Assembly (NCBI GenBank): GCA_963755635.1 | Contig: CAVWKS010000036.1 | Span: forward strand, 372,001 to 436,000 | DNA: 64,000 nt | Reading direction: 5' to 3' | Source of the DNA: AC-32 sp963755635 | GTDB lineage: Bacteria > Actinomycetota > Thermoleophilia > Gaiellales > Gaiellaceae | Shown: in pieces, positions 35,328-44,535 of the stretch | How positions within the stretch are numbered: the stretch's first letter is position 1 | Layout: every line of letters begins with the position of its first letter | Notes under the pieces: generated by a model | What the model was told of the DNA's origin: nothing | Seen by the model: the letters and a program-made list of their open reading frames with translations, nothing else | The model's database searches: none | Program-made: the position numbers and the translations under genes

Positions 35328-36557
35328 ATGAACGCACTCACCGTCGTCTCAACCGATCTGCTCACCCCTCTCGGGGCATACCTGAGGCTGCGCGAGGGCG
35401 GGCGCGCGAGCTTCCTGCTCGAGTCGGTCGAGCAGGGGCGGCTGGGCCGGCACTCGTTCGTGGGCTGCGGCTCGCGGCTCGTCACCTTCGAGGAGGCCGA
35501 GGCCTGCGGCGAGCCGGTCGTCGGCTACCTCGGCTACGACCACGCTGCCGTCCTGGAGCCGACCGTCCAGCTGCCGGACGACGGCCCCGGCCTCCCGGAG
35601 AGCCGCTTCGTCGTCGCGGAGACGCTGGTGCGCTTCGACCACGCGCTCGGGATGGCCGAGGTGCTCGCCGGGGAGCCGGGGCTCGTCGCCGACCTGCTCC
35701 ACGGCCCGCTGCCGGAGACGCCGAGCGGGGGCGGTCGGCCGTTCTGGTTCCACGCGCAGGTTGCCGTCGCGGCATGCGTACGAGCGCTCGGTCGTCCGCG
35801 CGAAGGAGCACATCCGCGCCGGCGACGCGTTCCAGATCGTGCTCTCGCAGCGCGCGGAGCGGCCGACCTCCGCGAGCGCGCTCGAGCTCTACCGCTCGCT
35901 CCGCCGCGTCAATCCGTCGCCCTACCTCTTCCTGCTCGAGCTCGACGGCCTGGCGCTCGTCGGCTCCTCGCCGGAGACGCTCGTCAAGGCCGAGGGCCGC
36001 ACCGCCTCGCTGAACCCGATCGCCGGCACGACGCACCGGGGCGAGGGCGATTCCGAGCGGCTGCTCGCCTCGGAGAAGGAGCGCGCCGAGCACGTGATGC
36101 TCGTCGACCTCGGCCGGAACGACCTCTCGCGGGTCTGCCGGCCCGGGACGGTGCAGGTCGAGCGGTTCCTCGAGCCGGAGCGCTTCTCGCACGTCACGCA
36201 CCTCGTCTCGGAGGTGACGGGCGAGCTGGTCGAGGGCGTCTCGCACTTCGACCTGCTGCGCGCGTCGTTCCCGGCCGGGACGGTCTCCGGCGCGCCCAAG
36301 GTGCGGGCGATGCAGCTGATCTCGGAGCTCGAGGGCTACCGGCGCGGGCCGTACGCGGGCGCCGTCCTCTACGCGCTGCCGGGCGAGGCTCTGGACGCGT
36401 GCATCGCGATCCGGACGGTCGTGCTCCACGACGGCGTTGCCCTCCTGCAGGCGGGCGCGGGGATCGTCGCCGACTCCGACCCGGCGGCCGAGCACGACGA
36501 GTGCCTGCGCAAGCTGGCCGCGCTCGAGACCGCGCTCGAGCTGGCGGAGGCGCGAGG

Positions 36558-36561
<4 letters not shown>
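35328..36561 (+). CDS. trpE: Anthranilate synthase component I, frameshifted in this sequence
   Basis: Chorismate + NH3/glutamine to anthranilate, first step of Trp synthesis. The N-terminal part has the Trp feedback-site motif FLLESVEQGRLGRHSFVG; after a one-base shift at about 35740-35775 the second frame gives AGDAFQIVLSQRAERP, NPIAGTTHRGEGD, VDLGRNDLSRV, SFPAGTVSGAPK and the C-terminal IQAGAGIV-type LLQAGAGIVADSDP. Correcting one base gives 410 residues, somewhat short for TrpE. The start is ATG 35328, or TTG 35319 with a well-placed GGAGGG. It ends in an ATGA overlap with trpG. Confidence 0.88.
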
Positions 36562-37110
<549 letters not shown>

Positions 37111-37114
<4 letters not shown>

Positions 37115-38139
37115 ACGTCCAGGAGGCGCTCGCGCAGCTGCTCGACGGCCGCGACCTCTCGCGCGAGGAGGCCCGCTCGGTGATGAACGAGGTGATGAGC
37201 GGAGACGCGACGCCGGGCCAGATCGGCGGCCTGCTCGTGGCGCTGCGCGTGAAGGGCGAGACCGTGGACGAGATCGCCGGCTGCGCCGAGGCGATGCGCG
37301 CGCACGTGCTCGCGGTCAAGCCGTCCCGCGACGACCTCGTCGACACCGCAGGCACCGGCGGCGACGGCGCGGGCACGATCAACATCTCGACCGCGGCGGC
37401 GCTCGTCGCGGCAGCCGCGGGCGCAGGCGTGGCCAAGCACGGCAACCGCGCGGTCTCGTCGGCCTCGGGCTCCGCGGACGTGCTCGAGGCGCTCGGCTTC
37501 CGGCTCGAGCTGCCGCCGGCACGGATCGAGCGCTCGATCGACGAGCTCGGCTTCGGCTTCCTGTTCGCGCCGACCCACCACCCGGCAATGCGCCACGCGG
37601 CGCCCGTGCGGCGGGAGCTCGCCACGCGGACGGTCTTCAACGTGCTCGGCCCGCTGACGAACCCGGCGGGCGCCCGCGCGCAGGTGGTCGGCGTCTACGC
37701 GCCCACGCTCGTGCGCACGATCGCGGAGGTGCTCGCGCAGCTCGGCGCGCGGCGCGCGTTCGTCGTCCACGGCGCCGGCGGGATCGACGAGCTCTCGCCG
37801 GCCGGCCCGAACCTCGTCTGCGAGGTGCGCGACGGCGACGTCCACGAACGCGAGATCGACCCGCTCGAGCTCGGCGTGCCGCGCTGCGCGCCGGAGGAGC
37901 TGCGCGGCGGCTCGCCCGCCCAGAACGCGCAGGCGATCAGGGCGATCTTCGCGGGCCAGGATGGCGGGCGGCGATCGGCCGTTTTGCTCAACGCGGCGGG
38001 CGCGATCGCCGCCGCCGGGCACGCGCGCGACCTCGCGGAGGGGCTCGGCCTCGCACGGGAGGCGGTCGACTCGGGCGCCGCGGGAGAGCGGCTCGAGGAG
38101 CTGATCGCGTTCACGCACGCCGAGGAGGCGGTGGCGTGA
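37111..38139 (+). CDS. trpD: Anthranilate phosphoribosyltransferase
   Basis: Transfers phosphoribose from PRPP to anthranilate. The 342-residue protein has the PRPP motif DTAGTGGDGAGTINISTAAA, KHGNRAVSSASGSADVLEALG and FLFAPTHHPAMRHAAPVRREL, all canonical. It is coupled to trpG (ATGA) and to the trpC-F fusion (GTGA). Confidence 0.96.
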
Positions 38140-39293
38140 GATTCCGCGACGCGCTTTGCGGCCCTGGCCTGGCCGCGATCGCCGAGGTCAAGCGGCGCTC
38201 GCCCTCGGCCGGCGATCTGCGGCCTGATGCGGACCCGGCTCTCCTGACCCGGGAATTCGAACGGAAGGGAGCGGCCGCGGTTTCCGTCTTGGTAGACGAA
38301 CGCTTCGGGGGATCGCCGGCGGATCTCCATGCGGCGAGATCCGCCGGGAGCCTGCCCTTGCTCGCCAAGGGCTTCTTCTCCGCGCGCGCGGAGCTCGAGG
38401 AGCTGCGGCGGCTCGGCGCGGACGCCGTGCTGCTGCTCCTGCGCGACCTCGACGACGAGCGGATGCGCGACCTGCTCGCGGCCGCCTCCGAGCTCGGGCT
38501 CGACGCGGTGGTGGAGGCGCACGACGGGCCGGAGCTCCAGCGTGCGGTCGACCTCGGCGCCGAGGTGATCGGCATCAACGCCCGCGATCTGGAGACCTTC
38601 GAGATCGACCGGCGGGCCCAGCTGGCCCTGGTCGAGCGGGCGCCGCGCGACCGGGTCGTCGTCGCCGAGAGCGGCATCTCCTCGCGCGCCCAGGGCGCCG
38701 AGGCGGAGCTCGCAGGCGCGGACGCGATCCTCGTCGGCTCTGCCCTGATGCGTTCGCCCGACCCTGCGGCCGAGCTGGCCGAGCTGATCTCGCGGCCGCT
38801 GGTCAAGGTCTGCGGCCTCACGCGCGAGGAGGACGTCGAGGTCGCGGCCGAGGCGGGCGCAGATCTCGCCGGCTTCATCCTCGCCAGCGAGACCCCGCGC
38901 CGGGCGCCGCGCGTACTGCCGGTGCCAGAGACGATGCTCTCGGTCGCGGTCCACGTCGGCGAGGTCACGGACGACAGCGCCGACCTGGTCCAGCTCTACG
39001 CGCGCGAGGACGGCCACCGGGCACGAGACGGCACGCTGCTCAGAAACGGCCGCGAGGTCGCCCGGGTCGTCGACCTTCCCTGGCGCCAGGCCGATCCCGC
39101 GCACCTCGAGCGCGCCCGGGCGACGGACGGCCGCGTCGTCCTCGCCGGCGGCCTCTCGCCCGAGAACGTCGCCGAGGCGATCGAGCAGGTCCGGCCCTGG
39201 GCGGTCGACGCGAGCTCGAGCCTCGAGCTCGAGCCCGGAATCAAGGATCACGACCGGGTGCGCGCCTACGTGGAGGCTGTGCGATGCAGCTGA
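38136..39293 (+). CDS. trpCF: Fused indole-3-glycerol phosphate synthase / PRA isomerase
   Basis: Two TIM barrels in one 385-residue chain. Residues about 1-215 are TrpC (AAIAEVKRRSPSAGDL, VSVLVDERFGGSPADL, LLAKGFF, VVAESGISSRAQGAE). Residues about 220-385 are TrpF (LVKVCGLTREEDVEVA with the catalytic Cys, VDASSSLELEPGIKDHDRV). The order C-F in one ORF is known from enterics. The first barrel is short at its N-terminus, lacking about 40 residues of the usual helix. GTG 38136 overlaps trpD; the end overlaps trpB by 10 bases. Confidence 0.9.
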   Translation: MRFRDALCGPGLAAIAEVKRRSPSAGDLRPDADPALLTREFERKGAAAVSVLVDERFGGSPADLHAARSAGSLPLLAKGFFSARAELEELRRLGADAVLLLLRDLDDERMRDLLAAASELGLDAVVEAHDGPELQRAVDLGAEVIGINARDLETFEIDRRAQLALVERAPRDRVVVAESGISSRAQGAEAELAGADAILVGSALMRSPDPAAELAELISRPLVKVCGLTREEDVEVAAEAGADLAGFILASETPRRAPRVLPVPETMLSVAVHVGEVTDDSADLVQLYAREDGHRARDGTLLRNGREVARVVDLPWRQADPAHLERARATDGRVVLAGGLSPENVAEAIEQVRPWAVDASSSLELEPGIKDHDRVRAYVEAVRCS

Positions 39294-40396
39294 CCTACGG
39301 CGAGTACGGCGGCAGGTTCGTCCCCGAGACGCTGATCCCCGCGCTCGACGAGCTGGAGGCGGGCTGGCGCGACGCGCAGTCAGACCCGGCGTTCCAGGCC
39401 GAGCTCGACCGGCTCGGACGCACCTACGGCGGCCGGCCCACGCCGCTCACGCTCGCGGAACGATTCGCGCCGGGCAAGCGCCTCTACCTGAAGCGGGAGG
39501 ACCTGCTCCACACCGGCGCGCACAAGCTCAACAACGCGCTCGGTCAGGCGCTGCTCGCGCAGCGGCTCGGCAAGCGGCGGATCGTCGCCGAGACCGGCGC
39601 CGGCCAGCACGGCGTGGCGACCGCGACTGTGTGCGCGCGCTTCGGGCTCGAGTGCGTCGTCTACATGGGCGCCGAGGACATGCGCCGGCAGCGGCCGAAC
39701 GTCGAGCGGATGGGCCTGCTCGGCGCCGAGGTGCGGCCGGTCGAGTTCGGCACGCAGACGCTGAAGGAGGCGACCAGCGAGGCGATCCGCGACTGGATCG
39801 GCTCGGTCGAGACGACGCACTACCTGATCGGCTCCTGCGTCGGCCCGCAGCCGTACCCGGAGATCGTGCGAGAGTTGCAGGCGGTGATCGGGCGAGAGGC
39901 ACGGGAGCAGATCCTCGAGGCGGAAGGCCGCCTGCCCGAGGTCGCTGTGGCCTGCGTCGGAGGCGGCTCGAACGCGATCGGCCTCTTCGCGGGCTTCCTG
40001 GACGACGCCGACGTGCGCCTGCTCGGCGTCGAGGCCGGCGGCGCGGCGAGCCTCGGCAGCGGCCGCACCGCTGTCCTGCACGGCTCCCGCTCGTCCGTGC
40101 TCGCCGACGAGGACGGCCAGGTGCTCGACGCCGAGTCGATCTCCGCGGGCCTGGACTACCCCGGCTCCGGCCCCGAGCACGCGGCGCTCCGAGACGAAGG
40201 CCGTGCCGAGTACGTCTCGGCCACGGACGAGGAGGCGCTCGCGGCGTTTCGTCGCCTTGCGCGCACCGAGGGCATCGTCCCGGCCCTCGAGCCCGCGCAC
40301 GCGCTCGCTCGCGTCGCGGGGCTCGACGAGGAGCTGATCGTCCTCTGCCTCTCCGGCCGCGGCGACAAGGATCTCGAGGAGGTGCTCAGCAGGTGA
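39284..40396 (+). CDS. trpB: Tryptophan synthase beta subunit
   Basis: PLP enzyme condensing indole with serine, 370 residues. KREDLLHTGAHKLNNALGQA contains the PLP lysine, followed by ETGAGQHGVATAT, VGGGSNAIGLF and ESISAGLDYPGSGPEH. Canonical TrpB1 type. The start overlaps trpCF, and the stop overlaps the acetamidase gene (GTGA). Its usual partner trpA is not next but 1.8 kb downstream. Confidence 0.96.
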   Translation: MQLTYGEYGGRFVPETLIPALDELEAGWRDAQSDPAFQAELDRLGRTYGGRPTPLTLAERFAPGKRLYLKREDLLHTGAHKLNNALGQALLAQRLGKRRIVAETGAGQHGVATATVCARFGLECVVYMGAEDMRRQRPNVERMGLLGAEVRPVEFGTQTLKEATSEAIRDWIGSVETTHYLIGSCVGPQPYPEIVRELQAVIGREAREQILEAEGRLPEVAVACVGGGSNAIGLFAGFLDDADVRLLGVEAGGAASLGSGRTAVLHGSRSSVLADEDGQVLDAESISAGLDYPGSGPEHAALRDEGRAEYVSATDEEALAAFRRLARTEGIVPALEPAHALARVAGLDEELIVLCLSGRGDKDLEEVLSR

Positions 40397-41316
40397 AGAC
40401 GACGCTGCACGAGTTCGAGCCGACCCATTTCCACACGACGATGGGCTCGCACGAGCCTGTCCTGCGCGTGCGCAGCGGCGATGTGATCCGCACGTGGACC
40501 GTCGATTCGGGCGGGTACGACCGCCATGGCAACGACATCACCGAGGGCGGCAACCCGCAGACGGGCCCGTTCTACCTCGAAGGCGCCGAGGCCGGCGACA
40601 CGCTGCGCGTCCGCTTCGACAGCATCCGCCCGAACCGCACGCGCGGCGTCACCGGCGCGCTCGTTGCGCCGAACGTGGTCGATCCGGGCTTCGTGCGCGA
40701 GCTGGGCGAGCGCAAGGGCGAGGACTGGTGGACGCTCGACCTCGACGGCTGGACCGCGAAGCTCGAGGACCCGCCGGCCGGGCTCGAGTCGCTCGGCGAG
40801 GTCCCGCTCGACCCGATGCTCGGCTGCTTCGGCGTCGCGCCGCCGCGCGGCCAGGCGATCTCGTGCGCGACCTCCGGCGAGCACGGCGGCAACATGGACT
40901 ACCGCGGGTTCCGCGAGGGCGCGACGGTCGACTTCCCCGTCTTCGCCGAGGGCGCGCTCTTCCACCTCGGCGACGGGCACGCGCTGCAGGGCGACGGCGA
41001 GATCGTCGGCACCGGGATCGAGGTCTCGATGGACGTCGAGCTCTCCCTCGAGCTGCTGAAGGGCAAGACGATCGGGTGGCCGCGCGCCGAGGACGACACC
41101 TGGGTGATGGCGGTCGGCAACGCGCGACCGCTCGACCAGGCAGTCCAGCACGCGACGACCGAGCTCCTGAAGCTGCTGCGGGAGGACTACGGCCTCGACT
41201 ACCGGGCCGGCTCGGCGCTCGTCGGCCAGTTCATCCGCTACGACGTCGGCAACGTCTTCGACCCCGCCTACACGATGGTCGCCAAGGTCGAGAAGGCGCT
41301 GCTCGCAAGGCTGTGA
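40393..41316 (+). CDS. Acetamidase/formamidase family protein within the trp operon
   Basis: FmdA/AmdA-fold amidohydrolase, 307 residues from the GTG at 40393. Family landmarks include HFHTTMG near the N-terminus, GDVIRTWTVDSGGYD, PQTGPFYLEGAEAGDTL, DPMLGCFGVAP, TSGEHGGNMDYR, GALFHLGDGHALQGDGEI and the C-terminal AKVEKALL. It probably hydrolyses a small amide or releases formate. It is locked into the operon by GTGA overlaps on both sides, so it is co-expressed with Trp genes; a link to Trp metabolism is not established. Confidence 0.86.
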   Translation: MKTTLHEFEPTHFHTTMGSHEPVLRVRSGDVIRTWTVDSGGYDRHGNDITEGGNPQTGPFYLEGAEAGDTLRVRFDSIRPNRTRGVTGALVAPNVVDPGFVRELGERKGEDWWTLDLDGWTAKLEDPPAGLESLGEVPLDPMLGCFGVAPPRGQAISCATSGEHGGNMDYRGFREGATVDFPVFAEGALFHLGDGHALQGDGEIVGTGIEVSMDVELSLELLKGKTIGWPRAEDDTWVMAVGNARPLDQAVQHATTELLKLLREDYGLDYRAGSALVGQFIRYDVGNVFDPAYTMVAKVEKALLARL

Positions 41317-42128
41317 CGCTCGGCTGGGACCCGGAGCGCGCCGCTTCCTTCTACGACGAGTACGGGGAGCAGGAGTGGACGCGGTTCGAGGACGGACGTA
41401 CGCCGGCGCCGAGCCTCGCCGTCCACCTCGAGCACTTGCACCGCTTCGTCCAGACGGGCGACCGTGTGCTCGACGTCGGCGCGGGCCCCGGCCGCTTCAC
41501 GATCGAGCTCGCCCGGATCGGCGCGGAGATCTCCGTCGCCGACCTCTCGCCGGGCCAGCTCGAGCTGAACCGCAGCCGTGTCGCGGCCGAGGGGCTCGAG
41601 GAGCGGATCCTCGAGCGGGCCGTGGCCGACGTGCTCGACCTCTCGCGGTGGGAGGACGCGAGCTTCGACGCGACGGTCTGCTTCGGCGGGCCGCTCAGCT
41701 ACGTGGTCGACCGCACCGAGGACGGCCTGACAGAGCTCGTCCGCGTGACCAAACCCGGCGGGCACGTGCTCGTCTCGGTCATGTCGCTCGTCGGCACACT
41801 CGTCCACTTTCTGCCGATCCTGCTCGATCTCGCGCGCCGCGACGGCGTGCCGAAGCAGGAGGAGATCATCCGCAGCGGGCTGCTCGCCGACGAGCCCGAC
41901 TACGGCCACCTGGCCATGAAGCTCTTCCGCTGGAGCGAGCTCGAAGCGCTCCTCTCGCGCCACGGCGAGATCGTCGCGGCCTCCGCCGCCGGCCTGCTGC
42001 CGGCCGAGCAGCCCGAGGAGCCAGAGCTGCGCGAGTTCCTGCGCTCGGCCGAGCTGGCTCTCGCGTCCGAGCCGGGGGCGCTCTCGTGCGGGCAGCACAT
42101 CCTCGCCGTGCTCAGGAAGCCCGCATGA
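41313..42128 (+). CDS. Class I SAM-dependent methyltransferase
   Basis: A 271-residue methyltransferase with the SAM motif VLDVGAGPGRFTIELA, ADLSPGQLELNRSR, FDATVCFGGPLSYVVDR and LVRVTKPGGHVLVSVMS. The N-terminus is WDPERAASFYDEYGEQEW. The substrate is unknown. GTG 41313 overlaps the acetamidase stop (GTGA); a 64-base gap with a strong hairpin separates it from trpA. Confidence 0.84.
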   Translation: MTLGWDPERAASFYDEYGEQEWTRFEDGRTPAPSLAVHLEHLHRFVQTGDRVLDVGAGPGRFTIELARIGAEISVADLSPGQLELNRSRVAAEGLEERILERAVADVLDLSRWEDASFDATVCFGGPLSYVVDRTEDGLTELVRVTKPGGHVLVSVMSLVGTLVHFLPILLDLARRDGVPKQEEIIRSGLLADEPDYGHLAMKLFRWSELEALLSRHGEIVAASAAGLLPAEQPEEPELREFLRSAELALASEPGALSCGQHILAVLRKPA

Positions 42129-42161
42129 GCGTAGGCTCGACGGAGCTCACAAGAGAGCGGA

Positions 42162-42182
42162 GGCGGCGGCTTCGCCGCCGCC
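42162..42182 (+). promoter_or_regulatory. GC hairpin just before the trpA ribosome-binding site
   Basis: GGCGGCGGC (42162-42170), triloop TTC, GCCGCCGCC (42174-42182): a perfect 9-bp stem abutting the trpA SD GGGAG (42183-42187), which is 5 nt from ATG 42193. It may limit or insulate trpA translation. There is no U-tract. Confidence 0.5.
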
Positions 42183-42192
42183 GGGAGCGGGA

Positions 42193-42910
42193 ATGAGCAA
42201 GGCCCTCGTCGTCTACCTGATGGCCGGGCGCGAGCTGCCCGAGCTCGCCGAGGCGGCCGTCGAAGCGGGCGCCGACCTGCTCGAGCTCGGCTTCCCGTTC
42301 TCCGACCCGCTTGCGGACGGGCCGGTGATCCGCCGCGCGGGCGAGCGCGCGCTCGCGCAGGGCATGCGCACTGGGGCATGCCTCGAGGTGCTGGCCGAAA
42401 CCCGGGCCCGGCTGCCGGAAACGCCGATAGTGCCGATGACCTACGCCTCGCTGCTCGAGGCCTACGGCTGGGAGCGCTTTCCAGCCGACGCCCGTGCCGC
42501 GGGCGCTACGAGCCTGATCGTCGTCGACCTACCGGCCGGCGAGCGGCCCGAGCTCCGGCGCGTCCAGCTCGTCGCGCCGACCTCGACCGACGAGCGTGTC
42601 CGGCTCGCCGCGGAGCAAACCGACGGCTGGCTCTACCTCGTCACGGTGGCCGGCACGACCGGCCCGCGCGAGACGGTCTCCCCCGCCCTGGCCAGGCCTC
42701 GTCGAGCGCGCCCGGCGGGCGACGCGCCTGCCGCTCTACGCGGGCTTCGGCATCTCCACCCCGGAGCAGGCACGCGAGGCCGCGGAGCTCGCCGACGGGA
42801 TCGCAGTCGGCACCGCAGCACTCGTCGCGGCCGAGAACGGCCCGGCCGAGCTGGCCAGCTTCGTCGCAACGCTCCGCGCCGCGCTCGACGCGATTCCGGT
42901 CCCGGCCTGA
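42193..42910 (+). CDS. trpA: Tryptophan synthase alpha subunit, frameshifted in this sequence
   Basis: Cleaves indole-3-glycerol phosphate to indole for TrpB. It starts MSKALVVYLMAGRELPELAE, with ELGFPFSDPLADGPVIRRAG (catalytic Glu region), PMTYASLLEAYG, and VTVAGTTGPRETVSPAL, then shifts by one base near 42680 and continues GLVERARRATRLPLYAGFGIS and GIAVGTAALV. Correcting one base gives 238 residues, slightly short. It is the last gene of the trp cluster, separated from trpB by two unrelated genes. Confidence 0.88.
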
Positions 42911-42997
42911 CCTCGAAGAGAAAACGTCCGCACTTTCCGAACATCGCTTCTTCGGACCTCTTGCGGAGGGACACCAGGCCCACTAGGTTGCCGCTTG

Positions 42998-43109
42998 CAC
43001 CGAGCACGGGACGCGAGTAGGTCGAAGCCGTCTCTGAGGGCACTAGGCGGAAGCCGAAGGTCAGCGGAGACGGGGGACGAAAGCGCACCCGGCTCGGTGA
43101 ACTTTTTTT
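42998..43109 (+). ncRNA. Structured RNA element or branched terminator after trpA
   Basis: An outer stem pairs CACCGAGC-A-CGGG (42998-43010) with CCCGGCTCGGTG (43088-43099): 12 bp with one bulged A. Inside, CCGTCTC (43028-43034) pairs with GAGACGG (43067-43073) and GGC-GGAA-GCC forms an apical hairpin. The outer stem is followed by AAC and seven T's (43103-43109). It ends the trp transcript or leads the GT2 gene 33 bases on. No known riboswitch family is convincingly matched. The rest of the 232-bp gap 42911-43142 shows nothing else. Confidence 0.5.
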
Positions 43110-43142
43110 GGGGACGTTTTCCCGGCCGGTCGCCTCCCTACG

Positions 43143-44147
43143 ATGGGGCCGGCGATGCCGACCTACTCGCTCGTCGTCCCCGCCTACAACGAAGAGGCAG
43201 TCGTCGCCGAGCTCGTGGCGCGTCTGCGCACGCTGATGGACGAGCTCGACGGCGACGCCGAGGCGATCCTCGTCGACGACGGCAGCCGCGACCGCACTTA
43301 CGAGCTGATGGCCGAGGCGACGGCCGGCGATCCGCGTTTCCGCCTCGTCAGCCTCTCGCGCAACTTCGGCCACCAGATCGCACTCACGGCCGGGGTCGAT
43401 CTCGCCGCCGGCGACGCCGTGATCGTGCTCGACGCCGACCTGCAGGACCCGCCGGAAGTCGTGCTCGAGCTGGCCAAGCGCTGGCGCGAGGGCTACGACG
43501 TCGTCTATGCGGTGCGCGAGGAGCGCAAGGGCGAGACGCGCTTCAAGCGGACGACCGCGGCCTGGTTCTACCGCGCCTTCAACCGTCTCTCCGAAGTGCA
43601 GGTGCCGCTCGACGTCGGCGACTTCCGCCTCGTCGACCGCCGCGCGCTCGAGGTCTTCCATCACATGCGCGAGAGCAACCGCTTTATACGCGGCATGTTC
43701 TCGTGGATCGGCCTGCGGCAGACGGGCGTCGCGTACGAGCGGCAGGAGCGCTTCGCCGGCGAGACGAAGTACCCGCTCCGGGGAATGTTCCGCTTCGCGG
43801 CCTCGGGCGTGGTCAGTTTCTCGTCTGCGCCGCTGCACGCCGCGCTCAACCTCGGCTTCCTCGTCTCCGGGCTCAGCTTCGCGCTCGGCGCCTGGAGCCT
43901 CGTCGTCAAGCTCTTCGGCTTCTACAACGTGCCGGGCTGGACGTCGATCGTGGTGGTCGTGACCCTGATCGGCGGCGTCCAGCTGATCGTGCTCGGCGTG
44001 ATCGGCGAGTACATCGGGTCGATCCACGAGGAGGTCAAGCGGCGGCCGCTCTATGTGGTCGGCGACCTGGCGAACTTCCCGGACGTGCCGCCGCTCCCGC
44101 CGCGCGCGGTCATCGTCCCGCCCCGCGACGTCAGCCCCGGTCGCTGA
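43143..44147 (+). CDS. Family 2 glycosyltransferase, GtrB/DPM1-like
   Basis: Membrane-attached enzyme loading a sugar onto a polyprenyl phosphate. The 334-residue protein has YSLVVPAYNEEAVV, AILVDDGSRDRTYELM, SRNFGHQIALTAGVDLA, VIVLDADLQDPPEV, the family motif FRLVDRRALE and RGMFSWIGLRQ, then two C-terminal TM helices (about 239-261, 271-295). ATG 43155 (MPTYS) is an equally possible start. It converges on a gtrA gene with a 17-base overlap; GtrA/GtrB pairs flip and add sugars for cell-surface glycans. Confidence 0.9.
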   Translation: MGPAMPTYSLVVPAYNEEAVVAELVARLRTLMDELDGDAEAILVDDGSRDRTYELMAEATAGDPRFRLVSLSRNFGHQIALTAGVDLAAGDAVIVLDADLQDPPEVVLELAKRWREGYDVVYAVREERKGETRFKRTTAAWFYRAFNRLSEVQVPLDVGDFRLVDRRALEVFHHMRESNRFIRGMFSWIGLRQTGVAYERQERFAGETKYPLRGMFRFAASGVVSFSSAPLHAALNLGFLVSGLSFALGAWSLVVKLFGFYNVPGWTSIVVVVTLIGGVQLIVLGVIGEYIGSIHEEVKRRPLYVVGDLANFPDVPPLPPRAVIVPPRDVSPGR

Positions 44148-44505
44148 ACGTCCAGTAGCGGTTCGCGAGGAAGGTCGAGACGGTCACGAGCGGCACCGCG
44201 GCGAGGTACGCCTCGAACTTGCCGAGCCCGGCGCCGCGCACGAACGCGAGCACGAGCAGGCTCGCCACGCCGGCGCCGAGCGCTCCGAACAGCGCGTAGA
44301 GGAAGCGCGCCCGGCCGGTGTCCCGCGCGGCGAACGTCCAGCGGAGGTTGAAGATGTACCCGTTGACCACTCCCGCCGCCCAGGCGATCGGAGCGGAGAC
44401 GACGTACCAGACGCCGAACGCGAGCAGTACGCGATAGACGACGAGGCTGATCGTCGTGTTCGCCGCGCCGACGATCAGAAAGCGAATGAACTCACGCCGC
44501 ACCAC
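44131..44505 (-). CDS. GtrA-family membrane protein
   Basis: A 124-residue four-TM protein beginning VVRREFIRFLIVGAANTTIS with NGYIFNLRWTF and ending FLANRYWTFSDRG, all typical of GtrA, a putative flippase for polyprenyl-phosphate sugars. The likely partner is the GtrB-like gene converging on it. A hairpin (CCGCGCA/TGCGCGG, about 44506-44525) lies between it and the cupredoxin gene upstream. Confidence 0.9.
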   Translation of the reverse strand: MVRREFIRFLIVGAANTTISLVVYRVLLAFGVWYVVSAPIAWAAGVVNGYIFNLRWTFAARDTGRARFLYALFGALGAGVASLLVLAFVRGAGLGKFEAYLAAVPLVTVSTFLANRYWTFSDRG

Positions 44506-44535
44506 CGCGCATTGTGGTGCGCGGGGCGGCCGCGA

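Noticed and set aside
42998..43109. Guanidine-I/ykkC, c-di-AMP or c-di-GMP riboswitch
   Set aside because: A few short segments look alike, but their order, spacing and conserved loops do not fit any of these consensus structures by eye.
42911..43142. Minus-strand translation resembling a CBS-domain piece (VLGASGNLVGLVSLRK)
   Set aside because: Codon third positions are not GC-biased, there are rare CTA codons and no start signal, and the stretch coincides with the structured RNA; treated as chance.
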